Notes: generated by a model from the sequence alone, not told the origin. A stretch of DNA of 64,000 nt from Namhaeicola litoreus (GCF_042679565.1 NZ_JBHTMY010000003.1:558001-622000), one strand, 5' to 3'; counted from the first letter of the stretch, positions 40,352-50,805 are shown. Numbers and translations are program-made.

Positions 40352-41465
40352 TTTCTATTCCGTTTTGTTTGATAATGCCCTCTTTAACAATACAAGTACC
40401 AAAAGTTATTTCATCTTCAAAATCCCATTTAAATTGGGCTTCTTCTGTAAGATGAGAAATAAAATTGTAAATATTCTTTGCAAAAAGATCGCTAGCATTG
40501 GTAGATACACTTTCAGGAGCGATGGTAGTACCAATTATTTTTACACCGTTTTCTATAACTGTTTTATTGAGTTTACTCAATGAACAGTTTCCTCCTTGCG
40601 CAGCGGCTAGATCAACAATAACGGCTCCATTTTTCATTTGTTTGACTTGATCTTCTGTAATCAAAACCGGAGATTTTCTTCCTGGAACCATAGCTGTAGT
40701 AATAACAAGATCGGCTTCAAACAAAGATTTGTTTACAGCTTCTTTTTGTTTCTGTTTATATTCTTCAGAAGCAACTTTAGCGTAACCATCTTCAGAAGCA
40801 TCTCCTGTGTCTCCATCTACTGTAATAAACTTTGCTCCTAAAGATTCTGCTTGTTCTTTGGTTTCTAATCGAATATCTGTAGCCTCAACAATTGCACCCA
40901 ATCTTTTAGCAGTGGCAATGGCCTGTAATCCAGCAACACCAACTCCAAAAATTAAAACTCTGGATGGGGTAATCGTGCCAGCGGCGGTCATCATAAGTGG
41001 GAATATTTTCGTCATTTCATAGGCGCCCAAAATTACCGCTTTGTAACCTGCTAAATTGCTTTGAGAACTTAACACATCCATTTCTTGTGCCCTCGAAATA
41101 CGTGGCATTGCGTCTAAAGAAAAGGCTGTTGCACCTTTTTCAGCAATATCGTGAATAAGCTTGGTATTTGATTTGTGGTACAACTGACTAATCAAAATAT
41201 GGTGGTTGTCTATAAGTTTAAGATCTTCTTCATCAAAAGGATTTATTTTGATGAGGATGTCTGCATCCTTAAATACTACCGCTCTACTTTCAACGGTAAC
41301 ACCATTTTCTTCGTAATCACTATTTTTGAAAGAAGCATTGAGACCTGCATCTTTTTCAACAAGAACCTCAAAACCTTTACTGATTAATTGCTTTGAAATT
41401 TTAGGAGAAATTGCTACCCGCCTTTCTCCTTTTTTATGATCTTTTAAAATACCTATTTTCATCAC
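40344..41465 (-). CDS. pntAA: NAD(P) transhydrogenase alpha subunit, part 1
   Basis: Soluble NAD(H)-binding domain I of the transhydrogenase, 373 residues, related to alanine dehydrogenase. Two Rossmann-like parts are seen; the second has GVGVAGLQAIATAKRLGAIV and EATDIR, the NAD-binding loop. The early motif ERRVAISPKISKQLI and DILIKINPF are typical. It is the first gene of the pnt operon. A 15-base hairpin/palindrome (ATCCG-GCTTA-CGGAT at 41483-41497) lies 18 bases upstream of its start and could be regulatory. Confidence 0.95.
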   Translation of the reverse strand: MMKIGILKDHKKGERRVAISPKISKQLISKGFEVLVEKDAGLNASFKNSDYEENGVTVESRAVVFKDADILIKINPFDEEDLKLIDNHHILISQLYHKSNTKLIHDIAEKGATAFSLDAMPRISRAQEMDVLSSQSNLAGYKAVILGAYEMTKIFPLMMTAAGTITPSRVLIFGVGVAGLQAIATAKRLGAIVEATDIRLETKEQAESLGAKFITVDGDTGDASEDGYAKVASEEYKQKQKEAVNKSLFEADLVITTAMVPGRKSPVLITEDQVKQMKNGAVIVDLAAAQGGNCSLSKLNKTVIENGVKIIGTTIAPESVSTNASDLFAKNIYNFISHLTEEAQFKWDFEDEITFGTCIVKEGIIKQNGIENG

Positions 41466-41762
41466 AGATTATAATAAATTAAATCCGGCTTACGGATATA
41501 TTATTTAAAAACGATTTTGTTGGATATAAATTGGAGACTGACAATTTTTTCTTTTTCGATATTGATAAAGGTATTGATTAAATCATTCATAATATTTGAT
41601 AAATGTCATATTATTTAACTTGTTTTGATCAATTTCATAAAATTGTGACAAAAATTAACATTCATTCAAGTTTCAATATTTAAGAATTTTACTTTAAGAA
41701 TTGAAGGAGACATTGTTGAATATCTTTGTATATTCGTTTTTGATTGAACAAACAAAATTCTT
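41466..41762. other. Intergenic region between divergent pnt operon and MBL gene (297 bp)
   Basis: A/T-rich and non-coding. ATCCG-GCTTA-CGGAT at 41483-41497 is a perfect 5-bp inverted repeat near the pntAA start. TATCTTTG at 41721-41728 is an exact -7 element facing the MBL gene, whose start is 35 bases further on. No -7 element facing pntAA was found. No small gene is supported. Confidence 0.55.
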
Positions 41763-42527
41763 TTGAAAATTACATTTTTAGGTACGGGTACTTCTCAGGG
41801 AATTCCGGTTATAGGTTCTAAGCATGAAGTATGTTTATCGGATGACCCACGTGATAAAAGATTAAGATCATCTATCCTAATTCAGGATCGGGATACGAAT
41901 GTTGTTATAGACTGTGGCCCTGATTTTAGGCAACAAATGCTCAATGTAAATATTGACCATTTGAATGCAATTTTGTTTACGCATATTCATGCTGATCATA
42001 CAGCAGGAATTGATGATATTCGGTCTTTTACGTTGCGACAAGGAAGTATGAAGGTCTATGCCAAACAAGATGTGCTTCAAAATTTGCAAGAGAGATTTGC
42101 ATATATTTTTGCTAAAGAAAATCGTTATGAAGGCGCGCCTAGTATAGATATGTATGAAGTTTTAAATCAAAAGTTTACTGTAGAACAAATTGATTTTCTT
42201 CCCATTGAAGTGATGCACGGAAAATTGAAAATACTAGGCTTTAGAACACAAAACTTCGCGTATTTAACAGATGTAAAAACAATAGAGGAGGAGCAATTAG
42301 AAAAATTAAAAAACCTAGATGTATTGGTGATCAATGCATTGAGAATAGATTGGCATCCCACACACTTAAATTTAGAAGAGGCATTGAAATTAGTTGAGAA
42401 GATAAAACCTAAACGATGTTTTTTTACTCATATCAGCCACAAATTAGGATTTCATGAAGAGGTGAGTAAGATTTTACCTCAAAATGTTTTTTTGGCATAT
42501 GATGGTCTCAGTCTTGATTTGGACTGA
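41763..42527 (+). CDS. MBL-fold metallohydrolase (PhnP-like), TTG start
   Basis: A 254-residue metallo-beta-lactamase-fold hydrolase of the PhnP/RNase Z-related group, which act as phosphodiesterases. The start codon is TTG at 41763: an in-frame stop lies 18 bases upstream, no ATG or GTG precedes the conserved first strand (KITFLGTGTSQGIPVIG), and the product makes sense only from here. Metal ligands: HIHADH at 74-79, plus later Asp/His (ATLTDVKT-like YLTDVKTIEEEQLEKL and CFFTHISHKLG). The substrate is unknown. Its 3' end overlaps the convergent methyltransferase by 20 bases. Confidence 0.88.
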   Translation: MKITFLGTGTSQGIPVIGSKHEVCLSDDPRDKRLRSSILIQDRDTNVVIDCGPDFRQQMLNVNIDHLNAILFTHIHADHTAGIDDIRSFTLRQGSMKVYAKQDVLQNLQERFAYIFAKENRYEGAPSIDMYEVLNQKFTVEQIDFLPIEVMHGKLKILGFRTQNFAYLTDVKTIEEEQLEKLKNLDVLVINALRIDWHPTHLNLEEALKLVEKIKPKRCFFTHISHKLGFHEEVSKILPQNVFLAYDGLSLDLD

Positions 42528-43695
42528 TTTTTTTACAATAAAGCACAATGTGTTCTTCATTTAAGTTTGTTGTAAAAAATAAATAATCTGTTCCGCCATC
42601 TCTTAGCTTAAATTTTTTTCTTAAATCAAAAACAGTACCTGGAAAATTACGAATTGCCACATTTGCCTTCAATAGAGGAATTTGCTTTTTTATTTCTTTT
42701 TTATTCACTTTAGATTGTGAAATGATTTCAAAGCATCTACCTGGGAAATTGATGATTTCATCTGAAGTGTATAAATGTGTATTTGTGTGCAACTTACTTA
42801 AATTCAATTTATTGCTTAGCGAATTGAATAATCCGGATTTTAAAATGGCACTATTGGGTTCATATAGATATTTTTTAGTAGGCGTTACGGTGGTTTGAGG
42901 AATATCTGGATATTTACTTTTAAATATTTCTGTTTCTTTTGAAAAATTAATAGTACTTAGCTCAATTTCTCTATCAAAATATTTTTCTATGATAACCAGT
43001 AATTCTTTTACCTCATTTTTAATTGCCACAACAAATAAATGTTTTACAAATGGAATTTTGTAGACTACAGAACTAATATCGATCATTGGAGATAGTTTTA
43101 ATAAAATATGATCTGTTCTAGAAAAGAGTAAATCAAGATTTTTCAAAATATCGGGAGTACAATCTTCGAGTAAAAAAACTTTTCTTTGTTCCAAATCGCG
43201 CCTGGCAGGGTCTAAATAAATCCAATCGAATTTTTCTGAGTGAGAAGATAACCATTCTATGCTGTCAGCGCATTGACAAATAATGTTTTTAATTCCAAGA
43301 ACCTCAAAATTATGTCTTGAAATATCGCATAAAGTTTTATTTTGTTCGCAATAGATCACATGATCGAAAGTTTTTGCAAAATAATAGCTATCGATGCCAA
43401 AACCTCCGGTTAAGTCTACAATGCTTTGCCCATCAATAATTTGACTTTTAAATCTTCCTGTTATTTCTGAAGAACTTTGTTCAAGATTTAATTTTTTCGG
43501 AAATAAAATTTCATCGGTTTTAAAAAAAGTAGGAAGTTTATATTCTATTTGCTTTCTGCCAATGATCTGTTCCGCCAATTCTTGAACAGAAATATTGGGA
43601 AATGGAGAACCTGATAATATGATTTTATTGAGATCTTTATCTAAGTTTTCAATAATAAACTGCTGAACTTCTTTATTTAAAAGTTGATTGTTCAA
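42508..43695 (-). CDS. Class I SAM-dependent methyltransferase with THUMP-like domain
   Basis: A 395-residue Rossmann-fold methyltransferase. Motif I is QSIVDLTGGFGIDSYYFA (about 90-107), followed by the acidic loop VIYCEQN and motif IV as WIYLDPARRD, where DPAR(R) stands in place of the usual D/N-PP-Y/F. The C-terminal 150 residues match a THUMP-like domain that I associate with such Bacteroidetes proteins, suggesting tRNA or rRNA as substrate. The start overlaps the AI-2E transporter stop by 4 bases and the 3' end overlaps the MBL gene by 20. Target unknown. Confidence 0.8.
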   Translation of the reverse strand: MNNQLLNKEVQQFIIENLDKDLNKIILSGSPFPNISVQELAEQIIGRKQIEYKLPTFFKTDEILFPKKLNLEQSSSEITGRFKSQIIDGQSIVDLTGGFGIDSYYFAKTFDHVIYCEQNKTLCDISRHNFEVLGIKNIICQCADSIEWLSSHSEKFDWIYLDPARRDLEQRKVFLLEDCTPDILKNLDLLFSRTDHILLKLSPMIDISSVVYKIPFVKHLFVVAIKNEVKELLVIIEKYFDREIELSTINFSKETEIFKSKYPDIPQTTVTPTKKYLYEPNSAILKSGLFNSLSNKLNLSKLHTNTHLYTSDEIINFPGRCFEIISQSKVNKKEIKKQIPLLKANVAIRNFPGTVFDLRKKFKLRDGGTDYLFFTTNLNEEHIVLYCKKISPNQD

Positions 43696-44780
43696 TCTTC
43701 AAGATCTTGGGTAAGCTTGTTAACCACTTCATTATTATCGATCCATTCTTTTAAAATTACTTTTAGGGCTGTAAAAATAGGAACGGCTAAAATCATTCCG
43801 GTTATTCCAAATAAAAGCCCTCCAATAATAATAACTAAAAATATTTCTAAAGGATGGGATTTAACACTTTTTGAAAAGATGATAGGTTGACTAAAAAAGT
43901 TATCTATTAATTGGGCAATCACATATCCGATAAACACATAAATGGTTGTTGGGATTAGTCTTGTATGCAGATCTTGCTCTAAATTACTGGTCATGGTCAA
44001 GGTCAACATTAAGGCCCCACCAATTAAAGGTCCGACATAAGGAATGAGATTGAGTAAAGCACATAGAAAAGCAATAACTATAGCACTTTCAACATCAAAA
44101 ATGAGTAAAATAATGGAGTAAATCACAAAAAGAATACTCACTTGAATAATTAATCCCATAAAATATCTCGATAATAAGTTTTTAATTTTATAAATTGATT
44201 TTAGAATTCTTTCTTCTTTTTCATCCGGTGTAATAGCGAGAAAAGCATTGTACAAAATCATATTGTCTTTCATTAAAAAGAAAGTGATAAACAGTACTGA
44301 AAATAAACCAATACTAAAACTACCAAGAGTACCTATTAAAATGTTTAATAATCCCGAAAGTGAACCGACAAGTTTGGTGTAATCATAATTTTCTATGGCC
44401 TGTTCTATGTTCATTTTTCTGAGTAAGGGGTAATTATTGAGTTTTGAAGACAGAGATTTTACGTCGCTAACCAATTCATTTGTATTCAATAAAGAAATAT
44501 GCTGTCCTTGTTTGAGAACCAATGGAATAAACATAGATATTACGCCCATAATGATAAATAAATAGATCGCCATCATTAACACAACAGAAAAGGTTCTTGA
44601 TAGTTTCAGTTTATTTTCAAAAAACTTTAATATTGGGCCGGCAATCAATGCAAGCACGATCGATATCGCAACATAAACAATAACAGATTGAATTTTGTAA
44701 ATAAACAATAATCCAAGTGCAATGGCAACGAGTATACCAATAGCTCTAAGGATTCCTTGGGAAATGATTTTTGGAGTCAC
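43692..44780 (-). CDS. AI-2E family transporter (PerM/YdiK-like)
   Basis: Inner-membrane protein of the AI-2E/PerM exporter family, 362 residues, with about eight hydrophobic helices. The family pattern includes an early pair of helices, a soluble segment (about 80-140) and the conserved central motif GPLIGGALMLTLTM followed by PIIFSKSVKSHPLEIFLVII. Members include sodium/proton antiporters and proposed autoinducer exporters, so the name does not establish the substrate. It precedes the methyltransferase gene with a 4-base overlap, suggesting co-translation. Confidence 0.9.
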   Translation of the reverse strand: MTPKIISQGILRAIGILVAIALGLLFIYKIQSVIVYVAISIVLALIAGPILKFFENKLKLSRTFSVVLMMAIYLFIIMGVISMFIPLVLKQGQHISLLNTNELVSDVKSLSSKLNNYPLLRKMNIEQAIENYDYTKLVGSLSGLLNILIGTLGSFSIGLFSVLFITFFLMKDNMILYNAFLAITPDEKEERILKSIYKIKNLLSRYFMGLIIQVSILFVIYSIILLIFDVESAIVIAFLCALLNLIPYVGPLIGGALMLTLTMTSNLEQDLHTRLIPTTIYVFIGYVIAQLIDNFFSQPIIFSKSVKSHPLEIFLVIIIGGLLFGITGMILAVPIFTALKVILKEWIDNNEVVNKLTQDLED

Positions 44781-44888
44781 AATCAGTTTTAGATTTTTAA
44801 ATTATATATGAATAAATCAGGAATCAACTCTACCTTTTAAAAAATCGCGATGAAAACCTAAAAATAGGTGTAATTTATTTAAGATTAC

Positions 44889-46076
44889 TCAGTCAACGTT
44901 TTTAAGCGTCATAACTGTTTTTCCATTTTTAGACAATATCAATTCGTTATCTTCGAACGAATAATCCAACATACCACTCAAAGTCTTACCAATGGCATTG
45001 CTTATTTCTTGATTTTCAAAGCACGCCATCATCGTGCTTGCCATAGGTCCGAACTCGAGTTTTCCAGGCTCAAAACTAAGACTTCCATTGAAATTATTAC
45101 AACCATCATTTCCAAAAACTTTTCCGTTTGAAGTGTTTATTTCCAAAGTTGGATATTTTTGTTTAAAATCGTCTTTATTCAGAGTCTTGCCATTTACACT
45201 CTTAATTGCCCAAATATTATGTAATCGCGTATTTGGCACATAATCTCCACAACCGGTATAGCTTACATAATTATTCTCGTTAGAACTCTTAAAGTCTATA
45301 TTTACCTTGTAACCAAACTCTTTATCTGACATGGTATCTGAACATTTTACCTTATGAAGTTGAATAATTATTTCACCGGATTCTGTAATTGCTCTATACC
45401 TTTTAACATTGGCATCCATAGCCAGTGAAGGTTCTACTGAAGGTGCTGTAAAAACTAATCCATCCATATTTTTAAAGGTCATCACTTTATCTAAATCCAT
45501 TTCTAAATTCCAAGATGGTTCATTTCCTTGAGCGTAAAAATCAATTCCTCTTTGGTGTTTTTCAATTAAAAAATTAGCATCCATTTCTTTATTTTCCATT
45601 TTTGGTTGTTGATTAGGAGGGTATAAATAATACCTTTCTGCAAGGTTACCTGTTATATGATTACCGTTTTTATCCAAGATGACCAGGTAGCCATCCTGAA
45701 AAATAATTTGGTTATACCCATTTGGGCTGTCACCTAGCAAAAGAATTCCTTGATTATTTATACTGTATTTTCCACTTTCTATAATCGGTGTTGCTGATTT
45801 TCCTGTATAGGTCATCTCAGTTCTGTACATCATATCCGGATACAACTGAATTTTTGTTTGAATACCTTTACAATCCGCACAGGGTACCAAACCTTCGTAG
45901 ATTCCTTGAATTTTTAAGGCCATTTCTTTGTCAGAAATAGCTTTCTGTTGTTCAATTGCAAAATTTTCATGAGGCGTAAGATGCTTTTCTGCATGTGGAT
46001 CAACATAAGTTGTACTTTGAGAAGTGCCGCAAGAGACCAGGACAAACAGTATAAAAAATAGGTAAATATTCCTCAT
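44889..46076 (-). CDS. NlpE-META domain lipoprotein
   Basis: A 395-residue lipoprotein (lipobox LVSC, Cys16) with three parts. An NlpE N-terminal-like domain (about 55-150) carries the CxxC motif GLVPCADCKGIQTKI at Cys66 and Cys69; in E. coli NlpE this Cys pair is used in copper and surface sensing. A middle segment (about 170-280) resembles COG3650-type envelope proteins. A META/HslJ domain fills the C-terminus (about 290-395), with GNDGCNNFNGSLSF and MASTMMACFEN. The combination suggests an envelope stress or metal sensor. It is monocistronic, followed by a 108-base gap. Confidence 0.85.
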   Translation of the reverse strand: MRNIYLFFILFVLVSCGTSQSTTYVDPHAEKHLTPHENFAIEQQKAISDKEMALKIQGIYEGLVPCADCKGIQTKIQLYPDMMYRTEMTYTGKSATPIIESGKYSINNQGILLLGDSPNGYNQIIFQDGYLVILDKNGNHITGNLAERYYLYPPNQQPKMENKEMDANFLIEKHQRGIDFYAQGNEPSWNLEMDLDKVMTFKNMDGLVFTAPSVEPSLAMDANVKRYRAITESGEIIIQLHKVKCSDTMSDKEFGYKVNIDFKSSNENNYVSYTGCGDYVPNTRLHNIWAIKSVNGKTLNKDDFKQKYPTLEINTSNGKVFGNDGCNNFNGSLSFEPGKLEFGPMASTMMACFENQEISNAIGKTLSGMLDYSFEDNELILSKNGKTVMTLKNVD

Positions 46077-46514
46077 ATGGGTTGGTTTTAGTTGTGCTAA
46101 ATTTACAAAAAAATGATGAACTCCTATTTCTAAATTTGCACCTCATCTTTGAGTTCGTTGCGCTGCTCTTCTGTATTTACATTTGGCTTTTTTGCTGTTC
46201 ATAAAAGGTTATTTTAAATTTTCAATCCCATAATAAAATCGTTTGAATTGCCTGCGTATTTGATCGATTTTTTTTGATTGTTATACATACAACTAAGTTT
46301 AAAATCGCATTGATCATTTAACTTTAATCAATACTAAAGTAAATTTTATGCTAAGAAAGGATTAGTGAACTGAGTAATCCTAAAGCTTTGGAAATTTAAA
46401 TTTTCGATAACGTTTTCGTGAATATTTTATTGAAAGAAGTTCAATTATGACATATCACAGCTTAGTAAATCAATGGAAAGTTTAAATTTGCGCAAAACAT
46501 AAAAAATTGATAGA
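46077..46514. other. 438-bp intergenic region upstream of glucan phosphorylase
   Basis: Non-coding or nearly so. It holds AGGATTA (46358-46364) and TAATCCT (46375-46381), an inverted repeat with a 10-base loop; AACGTTTTCGT (46409-46419), an ACG-N4-CGT operator-like site; TAAATTTG (46131-46138), a -7 element with no obvious gene; and TAAATTTG (46483-46490), the likely glucan phosphorylase -7 element, 25 bases before its ATG. Two tiny frames on the minus strand (24 and 19 codons, MYNNQKKSIKYAGNSNDFIM and MNSKKAKCKYRRAAQRTQR) are not supported as genes. Confidence 0.5.
46483..46490 (+). promoter_or_regulatory. -7 promoter element of the glucan phosphorylase gene
   Basis: TAAATTTG is an exact -7 element 25 bases before the ATG at 46515. 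No good TTTG at -33. The operator-like site AACGTTTTCGT lies about 64 bases upstream of it. Confidence 0.5.
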
Positions 46515-48161
46515 ATGAGTTTAAAGAAAGATAAGTGGGAGATGCCTTACAAACCAGCGAAAGAATTTAAAAAGAGAGTAGCTTATTTCAGCATGGAATT
46601 TGCTATCCATCAAGATTTGCATATCTATTCCGGCGGACTTGGTTTTTTGGCAGGTTCTCACATGCGTTCAGCGTATGAATTAAAACAAAATTTAATTGGT
46701 ATTGGTATGCTCTGGAAATTTGGTTATTACGACCAACAGCGTAATGAAGACCAGACCTTAAGTACTAATTTTGTTGAACGTCAATATGATTTTCTTGAAG
46801 ATACGGGTATTGAAGTTGAGGTGCAATTACACGATAATCCACATGTAAAAGTTCGTGCATACAAATTAAAACCAGAAACATTTGGTACTGTACCCATGTA
46901 TTTTTTGAGTACTGACGTCGAAGGTAATGATCATTTATCGAGAACAATTACCAACCATTTATACGATGCTAATGAACTTACAAGAATTTCACAAAGTATT
47001 GTTTTAGGAATTGGCGGCGCTAAAGTAGTTGAAGCACTGGGTGGAGCCGATATTTATCATTTAAATGAAGGCCACGGATTACCCGCGTTTTATCATTTGA
47101 GAGATCAGGGAGTTACAAAAGAGCAAATGGTTTTCACAACGCATACGCCAGAAAAGGCCGGAAATGAAGAAAGAGATGGGCGTCATCTAAACCGTTGCGG
47201 TTTTTTTGGCAGAGTCTTGTCTAATGAAGAGTTGCAAAAGGAAATGATCCATGGAGGGATGATTAATTATACGATTTCTGCACTTAGGTTAGCGAAGATT
47301 TCCAATGCTGTTTCAAAGTTGCATGGGGTAGTAGCCAATGACATGTGGAAAGGGTATCACGGCATTAGTAAAATTATTGCCATTACCAACGCCCAAAATC
47401 AAAAATTTTGGCAAGATGATAAAATCAAAAAGGCATGGGAAACAAAAGATGTTGATAAAATTTCAAGTAGAAAGAAAGAATTAAAAAGGAAACTTTTTGC
47501 TGAAGTTGAGAAACAAACAGGGAAAAAAATGGATCCGGATGCCTTAACTATTGTTTGGGCTAGAAGATTTGCTGGTTATAAAAGAGCAGACCTACTTTTG
47601 TTTGATCAAGAGCGATTTATCAAAATGATAAATGATACAGAAAAACCAGTTCAGGTGATTTGGGCAGGGAAACCTTATCCGATGGATTATTATGCGATTG
47701 ATATCTTTAATCATCTGGTTCGTTTTTCAAAAGATCATAAGAATTTAGCAGTACTGATTGGATATGAGATTGAATTGTCGAGAATGCTAAAATTAGGCTC
47801 TGATGTTTGGTTGAATACGCCAAGAATTACAAGAGAAGCCTCTGGAACCAGTGGAATGACTGCTGCGATGAATGCATCTGTGAATGTCTCTGTCAATGAT
47901 GGTTGGATTCCTGAATTTGAAAAGAATAAAAAGAATTGTTTTGTTTTACCGGAAGGAGATTTTCAAAAACCCGTTTGGGAACAAGACGAGTTTGATGCTT
48001 TAAATCTATATGATTCTTTAGAAAAGGATGTAATTCCTACTTATTATAAAAAGCCCGCAACATGGCAAAAAATTGTGATGCAGGGTATTTCTGATGTGAT
48101 TCCCGAATTTACAAGCAGAAGAATGGCAACAGATTATTATAAAAAAATGTACAATATTTAA
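46515..48161 (+). CDS. Alpha-glucan phosphorylase family protein, PLP lysine replaced
   Basis: Glycosyltransferase family 35-type protein, 548 residues, shorter than glycogen phosphorylase (about 800) and close to the short alpha-glucan phosphorylase group. Marks: SMEFAIHQDLHIYSGGLGFLAG (26-47, read in parts), HLNEGHGLPAF (182-192), FTTHTPEKAG (207-216), ARRFAGYKRADLLL (349-362) and IWAGKPYPMD (382-391). The pyridoxal-phosphate region, EASGTGNMK in glycogen phosphorylase, reads EASGTSGMT here, with Thr449 where the Schiff-base Lys should be. Loss of that Lys questions normal phosphorolysis. The gene stands before a PhnA gene 9 bases later. Glycogen metabolism is the likely context. Confidence 0.85.
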   Translation: MSLKKDKWEMPYKPAKEFKKRVAYFSMEFAIHQDLHIYSGGLGFLAGSHMRSAYELKQNLIGIGMLWKFGYYDQQRNEDQTLSTNFVERQYDFLEDTGIEVEVQLHDNPHVKVRAYKLKPETFGTVPMYFLSTDVEGNDHLSRTITNHLYDANELTRISQSIVLGIGGAKVVEALGGADIYHLNEGHGLPAFYHLRDQGVTKEQMVFTTHTPEKAGNEERDGRHLNRCGFFGRVLSNEELQKEMIHGGMINYTISALRLAKISNAVSKLHGVVANDMWKGYHGISKIIAITNAQNQKFWQDDKIKKAWETKDVDKISSRKKELKRKLFAEVEKQTGKKMDPDALTIVWARRFAGYKRADLLLFDQERFIKMINDTEKPVQVIWAGKPYPMDYYAIDIFNHLVRFSKDHKNLAVLIGYEIELSRMLKLGSDVWLNTPRITREASGTSGMTAAMNASVNVSVNDGWIPEFEKNKKNCFVLPEGDFQKPVWEQDEFDALNLYDSLEKDVIPTYYKKPATWQKIVMQGISDVIPEFTSRRMATDYYKKMYNI

Positions 48162-48170
48162 TCTATTTAT

Positions 48171-48743
48171 ATGAATACCTTAGATGCTTTGCTTGAAAGA
48201 AGCCACAATGCTTGTGAACTATGCGGGGCAGACCAAGGTTTGCAAACGTTTTTGGTTCCTCCCAAAGAAGAGAATAATTTAGAGAATTCGGTACTCGTTT
48301 GTACTGTTTGCGCAGAACAATTACATGATGAGGCTAAAATAGATCCAGCTCACTGGCGTTGTTTAAACAATAGTATGTGGTCAGAACACGAATCTGTAAA
48401 GGTGTTAGTATGGAGAATGCTCAGAAAATTAAAAAATGAAGGATGGCCTCAGGGTTTGTTGGAAATGCTGTATCTCGATGATGAGACTTTAACATGGGCA
48501 AAAGCTCTAGAAAAGGTGAACAAAGATCAAATAGTGCATTTAGACAGCAATAAAGCTGTCCTAGAGAATGGAGATCAGGTGGTTTTAATTAAGGATCTCG
48601 ATGTAAAAGGAGCCAACTTTAATGCGAAGCGTGGAACTGTAGTAAAAAACATTCGATTAGTTTCAGATAATGCAGAACAAATTGAAGGGAAAATTAACGG
48701 TCAACAAATCGTTATTCTGAATAAATTTGTCAAGAAGTCTTAG
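48171..48743 (+). CDS. PhnA-like zinc-ribbon protein
   Basis: A 190-residue protein with an N-terminal zinc ribbon (Cys15, Cys18 in ACELCGADQ and Cys44, Cys47 in VLVCTVCAEQ) and the C-terminal PhnA domain (VVLIKDLDVKGANFNAKRGT). E. coli YjdM/PhnA was named for phosphonate use but its role there is unproven, and no phn genes are near, so the name should not be read as a function. It follows the phosphorylase by 9 bases and is probably on its transcript, ending at the terminator at 48764-48794. Confidence 0.87.
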   Translation: MNTLDALLERSHNACELCGADQGLQTFLVPPKEENNLENSVLVCTVCAEQLHDEAKIDPAHWRCLNNSMWSEHESVKVLVWRMLRKLKNEGWPQGLLEMLYLDDETLTWAKALEKVNKDQIVHLDSNKAVLENGDQVVLIKDLDVKGANFNAKRGTVVKNIRLVSDNAEQIEGKINGQQIVILNKFVKKS

Positions 48744-48763
48744 CAGTACTTTCCTGAATAAAT

Positions 48764-48794
48764 AAAACGCCTTTCTGAAAAGAAAGGCGTTTTT
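48764..48794 (+). terminator. Rho-independent terminator after the PhnA-like gene
   Basis: AAAACGCCTTTC (48764-48775), loop of six, GAAAGGCGTTTT (48782-48793) followed by TT. A perfect 12-bp stem with T-run; the A-run makes it usable by the convergent gene at 48802 as well. Confidence 0.88.
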
Positions 48795-48801
48795 TAAATA
48801 A

Positions 48802-49086
48802 CTATTCGAAACTAATGTCGATTGAAGATTTAATCACCAGTTTTTTATCATTACCCAAATGATCATCCAAAAAAGCTTTGATATCTTTTTCTGTTTTAAA
48901 TAATTGTTCCATTCTCTTTTCTGAAAGAGAATCCGGCTCACCTAAACGTTCAACAGCACCAAGATTTTTTCTCGCATGAAAATTTATTTTACTAAACACC
49001 AGATATAACAAAATTTCTTTTGCTTCTTTTGGGGTAAATTTTCCATCTATTAAAGTGAATTGCGTTATGTCTTTTTTGTTTTCCAT
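48802..49086 (-). CDS. Small acidic/basic cytosolic protein, paralogue of its neighbour
   Basis: A 94-residue protein from the ATG at 49086 (MENKKDITQFTLIDGKFTPK); an in-frame start at 49152 would lie inside the neighbouring gene and is not favoured. It shares the pattern F-x-L-I-x-G-x-F-x-x-x-x-A-x-E-I-L with the adjacent 80-residue protein. A helix with KEAKEILLYLVFSKINFHAR and a C-terminal FLDDHLGNDKKLVIKSSIDI strand are visible. I do not recognise the family; I recall such pairs in flavobacterial genomes. It starts 23 bases after the stop of that gene. Function unknown. Confidence 0.65.
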   Translation of the reverse strand: MENKKDITQFTLIDGKFTPKEAKEILLYLVFSKINFHARKNLGAVERLGEPDSLSEKRMEQLFKTEKDIKAFLDDHLGNDKKLVIKSSIDISFE

Positions 49087-49108
49087 GATTGAGGTTTTAA
49101 AAAAATAA

Positions 49109-49351
49109 TTAATTAATATCAATAATCGCTTGAAGACTTGATACTGCTCCACCTTGATCGATGAATTTTTTTACTTCATGAAGATCATTTTGCAATTGAG
49201 TGATTTTTCTTTCTCGCATTTGAATATCTTCTTCAGACATGGTTTTATCAATTTTATTTTCATGATATTTTATCTTAATCTCGAACATGTGTGTTAGGAT
49301 CTCGATTGCATCGTTTTTTGAAAAATTTCCTTTAATGAGTTGAAACTGCAT
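49109..49351 (-). CDS. 80-residue protein, first member of the paralogous pair
   Basis: A short cytosolic protein beginning MQFQLIKGNFSKNDAIEILT, whose first 40 residues align with the downstream paralogue (FTLIDGKFTPKEAKEIL). The middle is a Lys/Glu-rich coiled coil (EEDIQMRERKITQLQNDLHE) and the end is IDQGGAVSSLQAIIDIN. The two genes are 22 bases apart and probably co-transcribed, 17 bases after the icd stop. The pair looks like a recent-to-old duplication. Function unknown. Confidence 0.65.
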   Translation of the reverse strand: MQFQLIKGNFSKNDAIEILTHMFEIKIKYHENKIDKTMSEEDIQMRERKITQLQNDLHEVKKFIDQGGAVSSLQAIIDIN

Positions 49352-49368
49352 GATCTTAGCGTTTTAAA

Positions 49369-50805
<1,437 letters not shown>

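Noticed and set aside
46180..46330. Two tiny minus-strand frames in the 438-bp gap (24 and 19 codons)
   Set aside because: No promoter, no overlap coupling and no recognisable product; likely chance.
48171..48743. PhnA as evidence of phosphonate use
   Set aside because: No other phn gene is near, and the family name does not match a proven function.
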